The notes beneath the pieces were generated by a model. The model had not been told where the DNA came from, searched no databases, and saw only the letters and a list, made by a program, of their open reading frames with translations. Shown in pieces: positions 14,678 to 23,083 of a stretch of DNA of 24,170 bases. Position numbers and translations under genes: made by a program. The stretch comes from Dehalococcoidia bacterium (GTDB taxonomy: Bacteria; Chloroflexota; Dehalococcoidia; Dehalococcoidales; Fen-1064), in NCBI GenBank assembly GCA_030691775.1, contig JAUYDN010000005.1, forward strand, positions 1 to 24,170, given 5' to 3'. The first letter of the stretch is position 1. Each line of letters starts with the position of its first letter.

Positions 14678-15813
14678 CCTATCTTGAAGAAGAGAAGGTA
14701 CGCAGCGCCCGGCTGATTTTCCTGATGATTGCCGGTGCCATCGGCATCATGTTGCTCGTCATCGGTGTTTACCAGCTCGTGGAATTCATGGATTCCACAT
14801 CTTTTTGCGGTGAACTTTGCCACAATGTTATGTACCCGGAATTCACTACCTTTCAAGCTTCCCCGCATTCGCGTGTTACCTGTTCCCAGTGCCATGTTGG
14901 CTCCGGGGCAGATTATCTGGTTCGCTCCAAGTTGAGCGGTCTGCCGCTCGTTATCACGACGATAACCGGCACGTATGACCGTCCCATCCCCACCCCGGTG
15001 GAAAACCTGCGCCCGGCGCGGGAGACCTGTGAACAATGTCACCGGCCGGAAATATTCCTGGGAGACGTTGTGCGCGTACACACGACCTTTCTCCAGGACG
15101 AAGCCAATACCGAGAGAGTGGATACCCGTATTTTGCGGATTGGCGGCGGGGAAAAGGAAGTTGCACGCGACATCCACTGGCATATCGCCGCCGAAGTCTG
15201 GTACCTGCCTGTGGATAAACAACGCCAGGAAATCACCTGGGTAGGTGTGGTGGATAAGAATGGCGACCTTACCGAATATTATGATATGGACCGCGTGGCG
15301 GAAGCCAGTCCGGAACGTGTCCAGAAAGAAGCCCGCCTGATGGACTGCATCGATTGCCACAACCGCGCCACGCATATTTTCCAATCACCTGAGGAACTTA
15401 TCGACCACGCCGTGGTCCAGGGAAGAATCAACCGCAGTCTGCCATACATCAAACGCGAGGCAATGAAAGCCCTGAATACGCTCAGCCCGAGTCTGGAAGA
15501 CGCGTATCGGAAGGTAGAGGCAATCGAAGATTTTTACCGCGCCAGCTACCCGGATGTTTTCCAGCGTCAGCGGGCTGAACTTGCCTCGAACATCAAGGTG
15601 CTTAAAGAGATTGCCCGGTTAACCACCTTCCCGGAAATGAAAGTCAGCTGGCAGACATATAACAACGAGGTCTCCCACATTGAATCCCCGGGTTGTTTGC
15701 GGTGCCACGGTAAACTGATTCAAACTACGGTAGGTCCGCAGAAGGACAAACCCATCCGTGACGATTGCCAGCTGTGTCACTATTTCCAGGCAGGTAACGC
15801 GGCGGCTCCATAA
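14674..15813 (+). CDS. NapC/NirT-like hexaheme cytochrome c
   Basis: A 379-residue cytochrome with one N-terminal membrane helix (13-36) and an outward haem domain. The first haem site is the unusual CX3CH (C45-GEL-C49-H50); five canonical CXXCH follow at 70, 119, 225, 341 and 365. The segment MYPEFTTFQASPHSRVTC and the RPIPTPVENLRPARETC block are typical of NapC/NirT-family proteins that oxidise menaquinol. The long stretch 130-220 without haem holds HWHIAAEVWYLP. GGAGG precedes the ATG, which overlaps the previous stop. It likely connects the quinone pool to an outward acceptor, in one complex with the three preceding products. Confidence 0.9.
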   Translation: MTYLEEEKVRSARLIFLMIAGAIGIMLLVIGVYQLVEFMDSTSFCGELCHNVMYPEFTTFQASPHSRVTCSQCHVGSGADYLVRSKLSGLPLVITTITGTYDRPIPTPVENLRPARETCEQCHRPEIFLGDVVRVHTTFLQDEANTERVDTRILRIGGGEKEVARDIHWHIAAEVWYLPVDKQRQEITWVGVVDKNGDLTEYYDMDRVAEASPERVQKEARLMDCIDCHNRATHIFQSPEELIDHAVVQGRINRSLPYIKREAMKALNTLSPSLEDAYRKVEAIEDFYRASYPDVFQRQRAELASNIKVLKEIARLTTFPEMKVSWQTYNNEVSHIESPGCLRCHGKLIQTTVGPQKDKPIRDDCQLCHYFQAGNAAAP

Positions 15814-15854
15814 TGTACAATATATAGCGGAAGAGTGGAGGTGGGGAAGAAAAA

Positions 15855-16250
15855 TTGAAGAAGAAAAAGTTTATCATCGCGGGAGGTATTCTCCTGGGGG
15901 CGTTTGTGTTTCTCGGCGTGTATATCGCGCAAAATCCCGATGTTTTTTTCCAGAAGGAATACACCGTCAGCCAGTTGAACGGGCTTGTCGCCGCGCAAGA
16001 CGGTACCAGTTTACGCGTGATGGGTAAATTAGCGTCATTCGCACGTGACGCTGGCAATTCATTACTGGTCAGGTTCGTATTGACGGAAAACGAACAAAAT
16101 CTTTCCGTAGTCTATAAAGGTGCCCTTCCGGACCTGTTTGTCGTCGGCAATGACGTTGGCGTAGTTGGTAAATTCGATTCTACCGGCATTTTCCAGGCAA
16201 AAACCATTATCACCAAATGTCCCTCCAAGTACGAACCGGCTAAACAATAA
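15855..16250 (+). CDS. ccmE: CcmE haem chaperone, Cys-type
   Basis: A 131-residue membrane-anchored haem chaperone that holds haem covalently and hands it to CcmF. An N-terminal helix (6-25) is followed by an OB-fold domain with VVYKGALPDLF and a C-terminal KCPSKYE. In the common form a histidine binds haem (HXXXY); here Cys122 takes its place, giving CXXXY with Tyr126. This variant is known from archaea and Desulfovibrio-type bacteria and is linked to a system lacking CcmH. The start is a TTG behind GGGGAAG and GGAGG. It opens the ccm gene set and lies 41 bases after the hexaheme cytochrome. Confidence 0.93.
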   Translation: MKKKKFIIAGGILLGAFVFLGVYIAQNPDVFFQKEYTVSQLNGLVAAQDGTSLRVMGKLASFARDAGNSLLVRFVLTENEQNLSVVYKGALPDLFVVGNDVGVVGKFDSTGIFQAKTIITKCPSKYEPAKQ

Positions 16251-16270
16251 TCTACTGAAAAGGTGGTTCC

Positions 16271-18376
16271 ATGGCAGTTATCGGCTTTGCTACATTATTT
16301 CTCGCACTTTTTGTCAGCGCCTTTAGCGTGCTGGTCTCCTTCTCCCGCCTTTTTTCGGGCTCGCGCGATAGAATGATAACGCCGGTGACGACGGTTGCCG
16401 TAGCATGCGGCCTGGTGTCACTTTCCGTGTTAGTCCTGCTGATTGCCTTGCTCAGCCATGATTTTGGAATCGAATATGTCTGGTCGAACTCCAGCACCGA
16501 TATGTCCGTTCCCTACCTTGTCAGTGCGCTGTGGGCGGGTAACGAGGGTTCACTGTTATTCTGGGCGTGGATTCTATCGATAATGGCGCTCGTTTTCGTG
16601 CTTCAAAAAAAGAACCGCCAGAACCCATTGCTACCGTACGCGACCCCTGTACTGATGGTGACGGTAACCTTCTTCTTGCTTCTGCTTGTATCGGTGGCAA
16701 ATCCGTTTACCGGGTTTGAACCACCCTTCCCCGGGGGGGCGGGCATTAATCCCCTGCTGGAAAATCCCGGCATGGTGTTCCATCCGCCTTTGTTGCTGGC
16801 TGGCTATGCCGGTTTTACCGTGCCGTTTGCCCTGGCTATTGCCGCGCTTATCACCCGCAAGCTGGACGAGTCCTGGTTACCCTTGGCGCGGCGCTGGGCG
16901 CTGTTTGCCTGGCTTCTGCTCGGACTGGGAAATCTACTTGGCGCCTGGTGGGCGTACGTGGAGCTGGGGTGGGGCGGTTACTGGGCGTGGGACCCCGTGG
17001 AAAACTCGAGCTTGATGCCGTGGTTGCTGGCGACGGCTTTTCTCCACTCCATGCTCATGCAAAAACGGCGGTCGAGCTTTAAGCACTGGAACATCGTCCT
17101 TATCATTCTGACATTCAACCTGACGATTTTCGGCACCTTCCTTACCCGCACCGATTTGTTAAACACCGTACACGGATTCGGCGATACCGGGATGGGTCCC
17201 TTCTTCATCACTTTTCTGTTGGGTACGGTACTGATTCCTTTAGGGCTACTTTCCTCCCGCTGGAAGCTGTTAAAGGACAAAGCAGACATTGAATCGCTGG
17301 TTTCGCGGGAAAGTACTTTTCTCCTCAACAACGTGTTGTTTACCGTCATTACCCTGGTAATCCTGCTGGGGACGATGTTCCCGGCGATATTAGAGCTTAT
17401 CAGCGGCGAGCGCATCGGCGTTAACGAAGCGTTCTTCAATACGGTCAACGGTCCGCTTTTGCTGGGAGTCGTGCTTCTGGCGGGCTTGTGCACCGTAATC
17501 GGCTGGCGGCAGACGACAACTAAAGAAGCAGGCAAACGTTTCCTCTTGCCTTTAGTGCTCACCGTTATTCTGGGCGGTGTCCTTTACATTGCTGGCGTCA
17601 CAAATTGGGCAGCCCTCCTGGGTTACATGGTCAGCGCTTTTGCCTTGTTCGCGATTATATCCCAATGGTTGAGCGAAGTGGGTGCGGGGGGGAGAAAGCT
17701 GGCAGAATATCCCTCCGCATTCTGGCGGCTCCTTACCGCTAACCGGACACGGTACGGAGCTTACATCGTCCACTTTTCCGTGGTGATGATGACGGTCGGT
17801 ATCATCGGCTCCTCCCTGTTTGATGTCTCTACGGATGTTACGCTTGCAAAAGGTGAATCCACAGAGTTCGAAGGCTATGAGTTCACTTACGACCAAATCG
17901 GGCACACTGAGGACGGGGACAGACTTTCCATCAATGCAACCGTGAATGTCACCAAAGCCGGTCAACCGTTAGGAACGCTCGTTCCGTCCAAGTTCATAGA
18001 CGAAAGCTTCAATACCAAGATGGGTAAAACCCAGTTCATCACCGAAGTTGCTATCCGCACCACCTTTGCAGAAGACCTGTACCTGGTCCTTTCCAACTGG
18101 GATATCGATGCCGGGACGGCAGATTTCCAGGTGAAAGTCAATCCCCTGGTTGTCTGGATATGGATTGGTAGCGGCTTCTTTCTGTTAGGCGGACTGATTG
18201 CTTTCTGGCCCGCCCGGGAGTTACCGCCGCCAGCGCCAGCCCAGGCTACTGCAGGAAAAAAACAACCGGCGAAACAGGTTGCGGTGCCACCCACAAGACC
18301 AACAGCGGCACAACCCGCGAGACGGGTTTCTCCATCCGCCAGTCGTAAGAAGAAGGCGAGACGTGGGAAACGGTAG
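16271..18376 (+). CDS. ccmF: CcmF, cytochrome c haem lyase
   Basis: A 701-residue integral membrane protein that attaches haem to apocytochromes outside the membrane. The tryptophan-rich WWD region WAWDPVENSS lies at 238-247. Four histidines match the haem ligands of the family: His171 (MVFHPPL), His259 (FLHSM), His301 (NTVHGFG) and His501 (YIVHFS). The C-terminus carries a long proline- and lysine-rich tail (about 645-701, ending KKKARRGKR), which is likely cytoplasmic and is not a usual part of the family. AGGTGG precedes the ATG. The stop is overlapped by the ccmA start. No ccmH, ccmG or ccmI is found nearby, so CcmF may act without them. Confidence 0.96.
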   Translation: MAVIGFATLFLALFVSAFSVLVSFSRLFSGSRDRMITPVTTVAVACGLVSLSVLVLLIALLSHDFGIEYVWSNSSTDMSVPYLVSALWAGNEGSLLFWAWILSIMALVFVLQKKNRQNPLLPYATPVLMVTVTFFLLLLVSVANPFTGFEPPFPGGAGINPLLENPGMVFHPPLLLAGYAGFTVPFALAIAALITRKLDESWLPLARRWALFAWLLLGLGNLLGAWWAYVELGWGGYWAWDPVENSSLMPWLLATAFLHSMLMQKRRSSFKHWNIVLIILTFNLTIFGTFLTRTDLLNTVHGFGDTGMGPFFITFLLGTVLIPLGLLSSRWKLLKDKADIESLVSRESTFLLNNVLFTVITLVILLGTMFPAILELISGERIGVNEAFFNTVNGPLLLGVVLLAGLCTVIGWRQTTTKEAGKRFLLPLVLTVILGGVLYIAGVTNWAALLGYMVSAFALFAIISQWLSEVGAGGRKLAEYPSAFWRLLTANRTRYGAYIVHFSVVMMTVGIIGSSLFDVSTDVTLAKGESTEFEGYEFTYDQIGHTEDGDRLSINATVNVTKAGQPLGTLVPSKFIDESFNTKMGKTQFITEVAIRTTFAEDLYLVLSNWDIDAGTADFQVKVNPLVVWIWIGSGFFLLGGLIAFWPARELPPPAPAQATAGKKQPAKQVAVPPTRPTAAQPARRVSPSASRKKKARRGKR

Positions 18377-19100
18377 CGCTATCGCCACGGAAACCGCTCT
18401 CGAGACACGCCTGGTCAGCAAACGGTTCGGCAACCGGCTCGTGCTGAGGGACGTTAGTGTCAGCATCCGGAAGGGAGAGCTTGCCGTGCTTTTTGGGCCC
18501 AACGGCGCCGGCAAGACCACCCTGCTCCGCATCCTGGCGACAATTATGAACCCGACATCAGGCAACGTTCTTGTGACGGGGATGAATATCAAAGAGGACG
18601 CCGAAGACGCGCGGCGCAAAATCGGCGTGGTCAGCCACCAGACGTTTCTGTATAACGACCTTACCATCCGGGAGAACCTGGAGTTTTACGCCCGGATGTT
18701 CGATGTGCCGCATCGCCGGGAGCGTATCGGTGAAGTCGTTGAGATGGTGGGTATGACGCCCCGCCTGAATGACCGTATTGGGACGCTTTCGCGCGGTATG
18801 CAACAGCGCGTCGCCATCGCCCGCGCCATCCTGCACAAGCCGGAAATACTGTTGCTCGATGAGCCGGAGACCGGCCTCGACCTGAAGATAATATCCGTGC
18901 TGTGGAAAACTCTACTCGGGGAAGGCGGAGAAAAACGGACGGTGGTTTTCACCACGCACGACCTGGAGCGCGGAATTGAGCTTGGCGACCGTTTTCTGGT
19001 GCTTTCCCGCGGCGCCATCATTTACGATAGCAGTAAAGAACAAATGGATGTGACGCACCTCCGGGAGACCTATGACCGCTGTTCAGGGGTGTCCGTATGA
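18363..19100 (+). CDS. ccmA: CcmA, haem exporter ATP-binding protein
   Basis: A 245-residue cytoplasmic ABC ATPase that powers release of holo-CcmE from the CcmABCD complex. Walker A GPNGAGKTT (45-53, Lys51), signature LSRGMQQR from 142, Walker B LLLDEPE with Asp166 and Glu167, and FTTHD for the switch histidine are all intact. The frame opens upstream within ccmF, but no family residues lie there; the GTG at 18363, behind AAGGCGAG, gives the normal length and overlaps the ccmF stop by 14 bases. The following ccmB start overlaps its stop by ATGA. Confidence 0.95.
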   Translation: MGNGSAIATETALETRLVSKRFGNRLVLRDVSVSIRKGELAVLFGPNGAGKTTLLRILATIMNPTSGNVLVTGMNIKEDAEDARRKIGVVSHQTFLYNDLTIRENLEFYARMFDVPHRRERIGEVVEMVGMTPRLNDRIGTLSRGMQQRVAIARAILHKPEILLLDEPETGLDLKIISVLWKTLLGEGGEKRTVVFTTHDLERGIELGDRFLVLSRGAIIYDSSKEQMDVTHLRETYDRCSGVSV

Positions 19101-19768
19101 GCTTCCTGAGTAAAAGCCTGGCAGTGGCGCGGAAAGAGACCATCGCCGAACTGCGCACGCGGGAAATGGTCTTCGCCGTGCTGGTGTTTACGATACTGGT
19201 CATCGTTATTTTCAACTTCACCGCGGGAGTCGACCAGGAGGTAATCAGGGCAGCGGCGCCGGGACTGCTCTGGGCGACCTTCAGTTTCTCCGGCACGCTC
19301 AGTCTCAACCGTACCTTCGTCAGGGAAAAAGAGAACGGTTGCCTGGAGGGTTTGATGTCCTGCCCCGCCAGCCGGGAAGTGATTTACGTGGGGAAGGTGC
19401 TCAGCAATTTGCTCTTCATGCTCGTTATCGAGATTATCGCTCTGCTGGTATTCACCCTGCTCTTCAACATTTACGTGTTATCGCCACCGCTTCTGGTCAT
19501 CACTGTGCTGGCGACCTTCGGGTTTGCCACCGTGGGCACGTTGTTTTCCGGGCTTTCAGCCAACACCAAGGCACGGGAGATGGTCTTACCTATCCTGTTC
19601 CTGCCCATCGTTTTGCCCGTGATTATCGCGGCGGTGCGCGGCTCGGAGCAGGTACTGGCGGGCAAGTCCTGGGCCGGGCTATCACCCTGGTTCCAACTGA
19701 TACTGGCGTTCGATGCCGTCCTTTCCGTGGTGTCGTTTCTCGTGTTTCCCTACGTTATCGAGGAATAG
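19097..19768 (+). CDS. ccmB: CcmB, haem exporter membrane subunit
   Basis: A 223-residue permease with about six helices, partner of CcmA. The amphipathic N-terminus with RKETIAELRTREMVF is the family hallmark, as is FVREKENGCLEGLMSCP in the first cytoplasmic loop, normally ending in a helix-rich second half. Length is typical. The ATG overlaps the ccmA stop (ATGA), with AGGGG upstream. The gene order A-B-C-D follows. Confidence 0.94.
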   Translation: MSFLSKSLAVARKETIAELRTREMVFAVLVFTILVIVIFNFTAGVDQEVIRAAAPGLLWATFSFSGTLSLNRTFVREKENGCLEGLMSCPASREVIYVGKVLSNLLFMLVIEIIALLVFTLLFNIYVLSPPLLVITVLATFGFATVGTLFSGLSANTKAREMVLPILFLPIVLPVIIAAVRGSEQVLAGKSWAGLSPWFQLILAFDAVLSVVSFLVFPYVIEE

Positions 19769-19776
19769 GAGCAGAT

Positions 19777-20460
19777 ATGAAAGGTAAAGAGTCATTCAAG
19801 ACCGCTGGACTGGTGGTAGCGCTTCTCCTTTTTATGTGGGCGCTTTACATGATATTCATCTTCGTGCCCACAGAAGCCACGATGGGCATCTCCCAGCGCA
19901 TTTTCTATTTCCACGTACCATTAGCCTGGCTCGGTTTGCTGGGGTATACCCTCGTTTTCTTTGGCAGTATTATGTATCTCTGGAAGCGCCGGAGCGGCTG
20001 GGATAATTTCTCCAGCTCGGCGGCGGAGCTTGGATTTATTTTTACCACGCTGTTCCTGATAAGCGGGTCGTTGTGGGCGAAACCAGCCTGGGGGGTGTGG
20101 TGGACGTGGACGCCGCGGCTCACTACTGCCCTGATTCTGTGGTTTATCTACATCGCTTACCTTACCGTGCGCTTTTATGCATCGGAAAAACAGCAGGGGG
20201 CGCGCTTCGGAGCGGTTGTCGGCATCGTCGGCTTTGTGGATGTGCCCATCATCGCCATCTCCACTTCCCTCTGGCGCTCGGAACACCCCGGCGCGCTTGT
20301 CTTTCAGGGCGGACTCACTCCAGAGATGACCTTTGGCTTGATGGTCTCCATTGCCGCCTTCACGGTCTTATTTGTTTATTTCCTGGCAATCAGAACTTCG
20401 TTAAAACAGCAGGAGATGGAAGTAGAGCGGCTGAGGGAACTCGTTGAACAGGACCAATAA
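19777..20460 (+). CDS. ccmC: CcmC, haem handling protein with altered WWD motif
   Basis: A 227-residue, six-helix membrane protein that presents haem to CcmE. The two haem-ligand histidines are present at His46 (FYFHVPLAW) and His170 (RSEHPG). The tryptophan-rich loop reads WGVWWTWTPRLTT: the position that is Asp in the WWD motif of the family (WGTWWVWD in E. coli) is Thr112. The frame is open for 146 codons upstream in the ccmB region, but the ATG at 19777 follows GGAGCAG and gives the normal length. The C-terminus ends in a charged helix. ccmD follows 18 bases later. Confidence 0.94.
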   Translation: MKGKESFKTAGLVVALLLFMWALYMIFIFVPTEATMGISQRIFYFHVPLAWLGLLGYTLVFFGSIMYLWKRRSGWDNFSSSAAELGFIFTTLFLISGSLWAKPAWGVWWTWTPRLTTALILWFIYIAYLTVRFYASEKQQGARFGAVVGIVGFVDVPIIAISTSLWRSEHPGALVFQGGLTPEMTFGLMVSIAAFTVLFVYFLAIRTSLKQQEMEVERLRELVEQDQ

Positions 20461-20478
20461 TATTGTAAGGAGATAACA

Positions 20479-20625
20479 ATGGAATATTTCTTAACGGCTA
20501 CTGCTATTATCTGGGCAGTCGTCTTTGGTTACGTGCTTTTCATCATTGGCCGGCAGAGGAAACTCCGTCAGGAAATCGAATCGCTGAAGCAACTGGTGGC
20601 AGAAAAACAGAAAAACACCCGGTAA
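20479..20625 (+). CDS. ccmD: CcmD-like small haem exporter subunit
   Basis: A 48-residue protein: one membrane helix (about 4-23) followed by a basic, helical cytoplasmic tail (RQRKLRQEIESLKQLVAEK). Size, topology and the position directly after ccmC match CcmD, which holds CcmC and CcmE together with the ATPase. TAAGGAGAT lies six bases before the ATG, a strong ribosome binding site. Sequence similarity in this family is weak, so the name rests on size and place. Confidence 0.85.
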   Translation: MEYFLTATAIIWAVVFGYVLFIIGRQRKLRQEIESLKQLVAEKQKNTR

Positions 20626-20725
20626 ATCTGTCTAGGGAAGTGTCTGCGGTTATTCAACCGGACGGCACGGGTATAGCACGGACCAGAGAAGAAGAATCAA
20701 ATAGAAGACCCGGGGTGACCTACTG

Positions 20726-23083
20726 ATGTGGAAGATTGATAAACCCACACCGCAAGGAAGCCCGCCGATGCGGTTCCTTGGTAACCTGTCTCTGGGCACC
20801 AGGATTATGCTCCTGACTGCGCTGGGTCTGCTCGTTGGTGCCAGCTTGCTAACAGTACCGGGTCTAAACGCCACCAACGAAGCCACCGAGATGATGCTGG
20901 AGGACCGCCTGACCACAGCGCAGGTGGTGGCAGATTCCCTGGATGAGTTGCTCCGTCTTTGTATCAACGTTCTCGAAGATTCTGCGCAATCAGTAACCTC
21001 GGCGGCCGTACCCCTTGACCTTGAGCAACAGTTGCAAGCCGTGTCCTCGGCATATTCCCACCTTTCTATCAAGATAGATAGCGTGTACCTTATCGATGAC
21101 GAAGACCGTATTGCCTCAAGCCAGCCTGAAACACGGAATGTAAGCGAGAGCACTCTTAACGCGTTCATCAGTATGGTAAAACGTGTCGACGGTAACCAGA
21201 CAGCTATTTCGGGTCTGGTCCCATCCCCGGTTACCCAGAGCCCGGTGGTACTCATCATCCACAATTCATCCGTCGCTTCAGCTTCTCAAGACCATAGATT
21301 CGTTGTTGCCATCGACCCGGTTCGTTCCGGTTTCGTGGGGTTCGTACGCCCGGTACGGTTCGGCAACACCGGCTACGTAGAGGTAGTGGACCAGAGTGGT
21401 ATCGTTGTAGTCAGGACTGAACCGGGTCCCAAAATTGCTCCGTTTGAGAAGAGCGACCACAGCGGGCACTTCGGCGAGCTTATCGCCAGCGGCAAACCAA
21501 CGCGGGGACTCTGCCATACCTGCCACATAGCCACTGAAAAAGTAACGACGCGGGATGTGCTCGCCTTTGTGCCGCTTTCCGTGGCGCGGTGGGGAGTCGT
21601 TATCCGGCAATCGGAGCAAGAAGCCCTTGCCCCCATCCGTAAACTCCGCCTTGAGGTGATGCTCTCCGGACTGGGGCTGGTCATTGTCGCGTTTATAATG
21701 GCGGCGGTAACGGCACGGGATGTCTCCAACCGGGTAAAGGCGCTTACCGGTGTTTCGTCACGTATTGCCAGTGGCGATTTCGATAGTCCGGTCCTCAGCA
21801 CGCGGAAGGACGAGGTTGGAATGCTGGCGCAAACCCTGGACAGTATGCGTTCCAGATTAAAAACTTCTTACGCTGAAATAGAGCGGCGCACCCGGGAGCT
21901 GTCATCCCTGCTGGCGGTCTCCGAAGTCCTGGCTTCTCTACCAAACCTCTCCGATTTGAAGGAAGCCCTGGGCAATACCCTGGACCGGGCGCTGGAAATA
22001 ATAAAGGTAGACATCTCAGGATTGTTGCTCTGGAATGAAGAAAAGAACTTGTTCCACTACCTGGCGTACCGCGGCTTGTCTCCGGATTATGCGGACAACG
22101 CGGTATATCAAATGAATGACGTGGTAGGTACAGAATCCTCGGAATCCGGGGATAATATCACGGTCAACGAGCTTGCGGAAAACACCGGTAATTTGCTTCA
22201 ACGGCACCTGTATGGACAGGGCATTAAGACATTAATCACCATTCCTCTTCGCTCCACACACGGTATGCAGGACATACTATTGCTGGCGCACCGGGAGCAA
22301 CGGGAACTCACGCGTGAGGATACCCGTCTCCTGGAGGGAATCGCGCGTTATATCGGCACGGCGCTGGAAAATGCCCGCCTGCACCAGGAAGTACAGCGCA
22401 AGGAGGCAATACGCGGGGAACTGCTCCAGGACATGCTGTCGGTGCAGGAAGAAGAAAGAAAGAGAATCGCGCGGGAGCTTCACGATGAGACCAGCCAGGT
22501 GCTGGCAAGTATGAACGCGAATATCCAGGCGGCACTCAGCACTATGCACACGCACCCGGAGAAATCCGAGGCACTGCTTAAAAAAGTGCAAGCAATGTCC
22601 GTGAGTATCCTGGATAACATCAATAAGCTTATCTACCAGCTACGTCCCTCCCTCCTCGACGACATGGGACTGGTAGCCGCCATCCGGTGGCTGGCAAACA
22701 ACAATCTGAAAGGAGCGGGGGTTAATGTACGGCAGGTGACCAAAGGCAGACGGCGCCGGCTAAACCACGATGTCGAGACCGCGATATTCCGCACTGTCCA
22801 GGAGGCTTTCAACAACATTGTCAGGCATGCCCATGCACCGAATGTTACAGTCACGCTTCGGTTCACAGAAGGGCTGGTTGCGGTGAGCGTGGAAGACGAT
22901 GGTATCGGCTTCGATGTCGAAGAGGCATTGCACACTAAAGCCAGACCAAGAGGGCTGGGGTTACTGGGGATGAGAGAGAGAATTGAGCTCATCGGAGGTA
23001 AAATTTCGATACACTCACGTCACGCCGAGGGAACACAAATCCGCATTGAGGTCCCAGAAGAAAAGGAGACTCACGATGGATAA
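20726..23083 (+). CDS. NarX-type sensor histidine kinase with CXXCH in the sensor domain
   Basis: A 785-residue membrane kinase. Order: helix 1 (about 25-43); a 265-residue extracytoplasmic sensor domain; helix 2 (about 312-331); HAMP (332-385); GAF (393-560); HisKA_3 dimerisation domain with phosphorylatable His586 in RELHDETSQV; HATPase with N-box VQEAFNNIVRHAHA and G1 DDGIGF (724-728 region), and GLGLLGMRER. The sensor contains CHTCH (263-267), a canonical haem c attachment site near the outer membrane-proximal end. The start ATG has GGGGTGA upstream; an ATG 42 bases on (20768) is also possible. Its stop overlaps the following regulator by eight bases. The signal may be redox, oxygen or a haem-ligand gas; this is inferred from the motif. 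Confidence 0.92.
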   Translation: MWKIDKPTPQGSPPMRFLGNLSLGTRIMLLTALGLLVGASLLTVPGLNATNEATEMMLEDRLTTAQVVADSLDELLRLCINVLEDSAQSVTSAAVPLDLEQQLQAVSSAYSHLSIKIDSVYLIDDEDRIASSQPETRNVSESTLNAFISMVKRVDGNQTAISGLVPSPVTQSPVVLIIHNSSVASASQDHRFVVAIDPVRSGFVGFVRPVRFGNTGYVEVVDQSGIVVVRTEPGPKIAPFEKSDHSGHFGELIASGKPTRGLCHTCHIATEKVTTRDVLAFVPLSVARWGVVIRQSEQEALAPIRKLRLEVMLSGLGLVIVAFIMAAVTARDVSNRVKALTGVSSRIASGDFDSPVLSTRKDEVGMLAQTLDSMRSRLKTSYAEIERRTRELSSLLAVSEVLASLPNLSDLKEALGNTLDRALEIIKVDISGLLLWNEEKNLFHYLAYRGLSPDYADNAVYQMNDVVGTESSESGDNITVNELAENTGNLLQRHLYGQGIKTLITIPLRSTHGMQDILLLAHREQRELTREDTRLLEGIARYIGTALENARLHQEVQRKEAIRGELLQDMLSVQEEERKRIARELHDETSQVLASMNANIQAALSTMHTHPEKSEALLKKVQAMSVSILDNINKLIYQLRPSLLDDMGLVAAIRWLANNNLKGAGVNVRQVTKGRRRRLNHDVETAIFRTVQEAFNNIVRHAHAPNVTVTLRFTEGLVAVSVEDDGIGFDVEEALHTKARPRGLGLLGMRERIELIGGKISIHSRHAEGTQIRIEVPEEKETHDG

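Noticed and set aside
14422..15384. A 320-codon open frame on the minus strand
   Set aside because: It lies opposite the small membrane protein and the hexaheme cytochrome. It has no ribosome binding site and no domain signature.
18198..18362. N-terminal extension of ccmA
   Set aside because: The extra residues are a shadow of the ccmF tail and add nothing to the ABC domain; the GTG at 18363 gives the usual family length.
19339..19776. N-terminal extension of ccmC
   Set aside because: The extension overlaps ccmB in another frame and is not CcmC-like. The ATG at 19777 has a ribosome binding site and gives the usual length.
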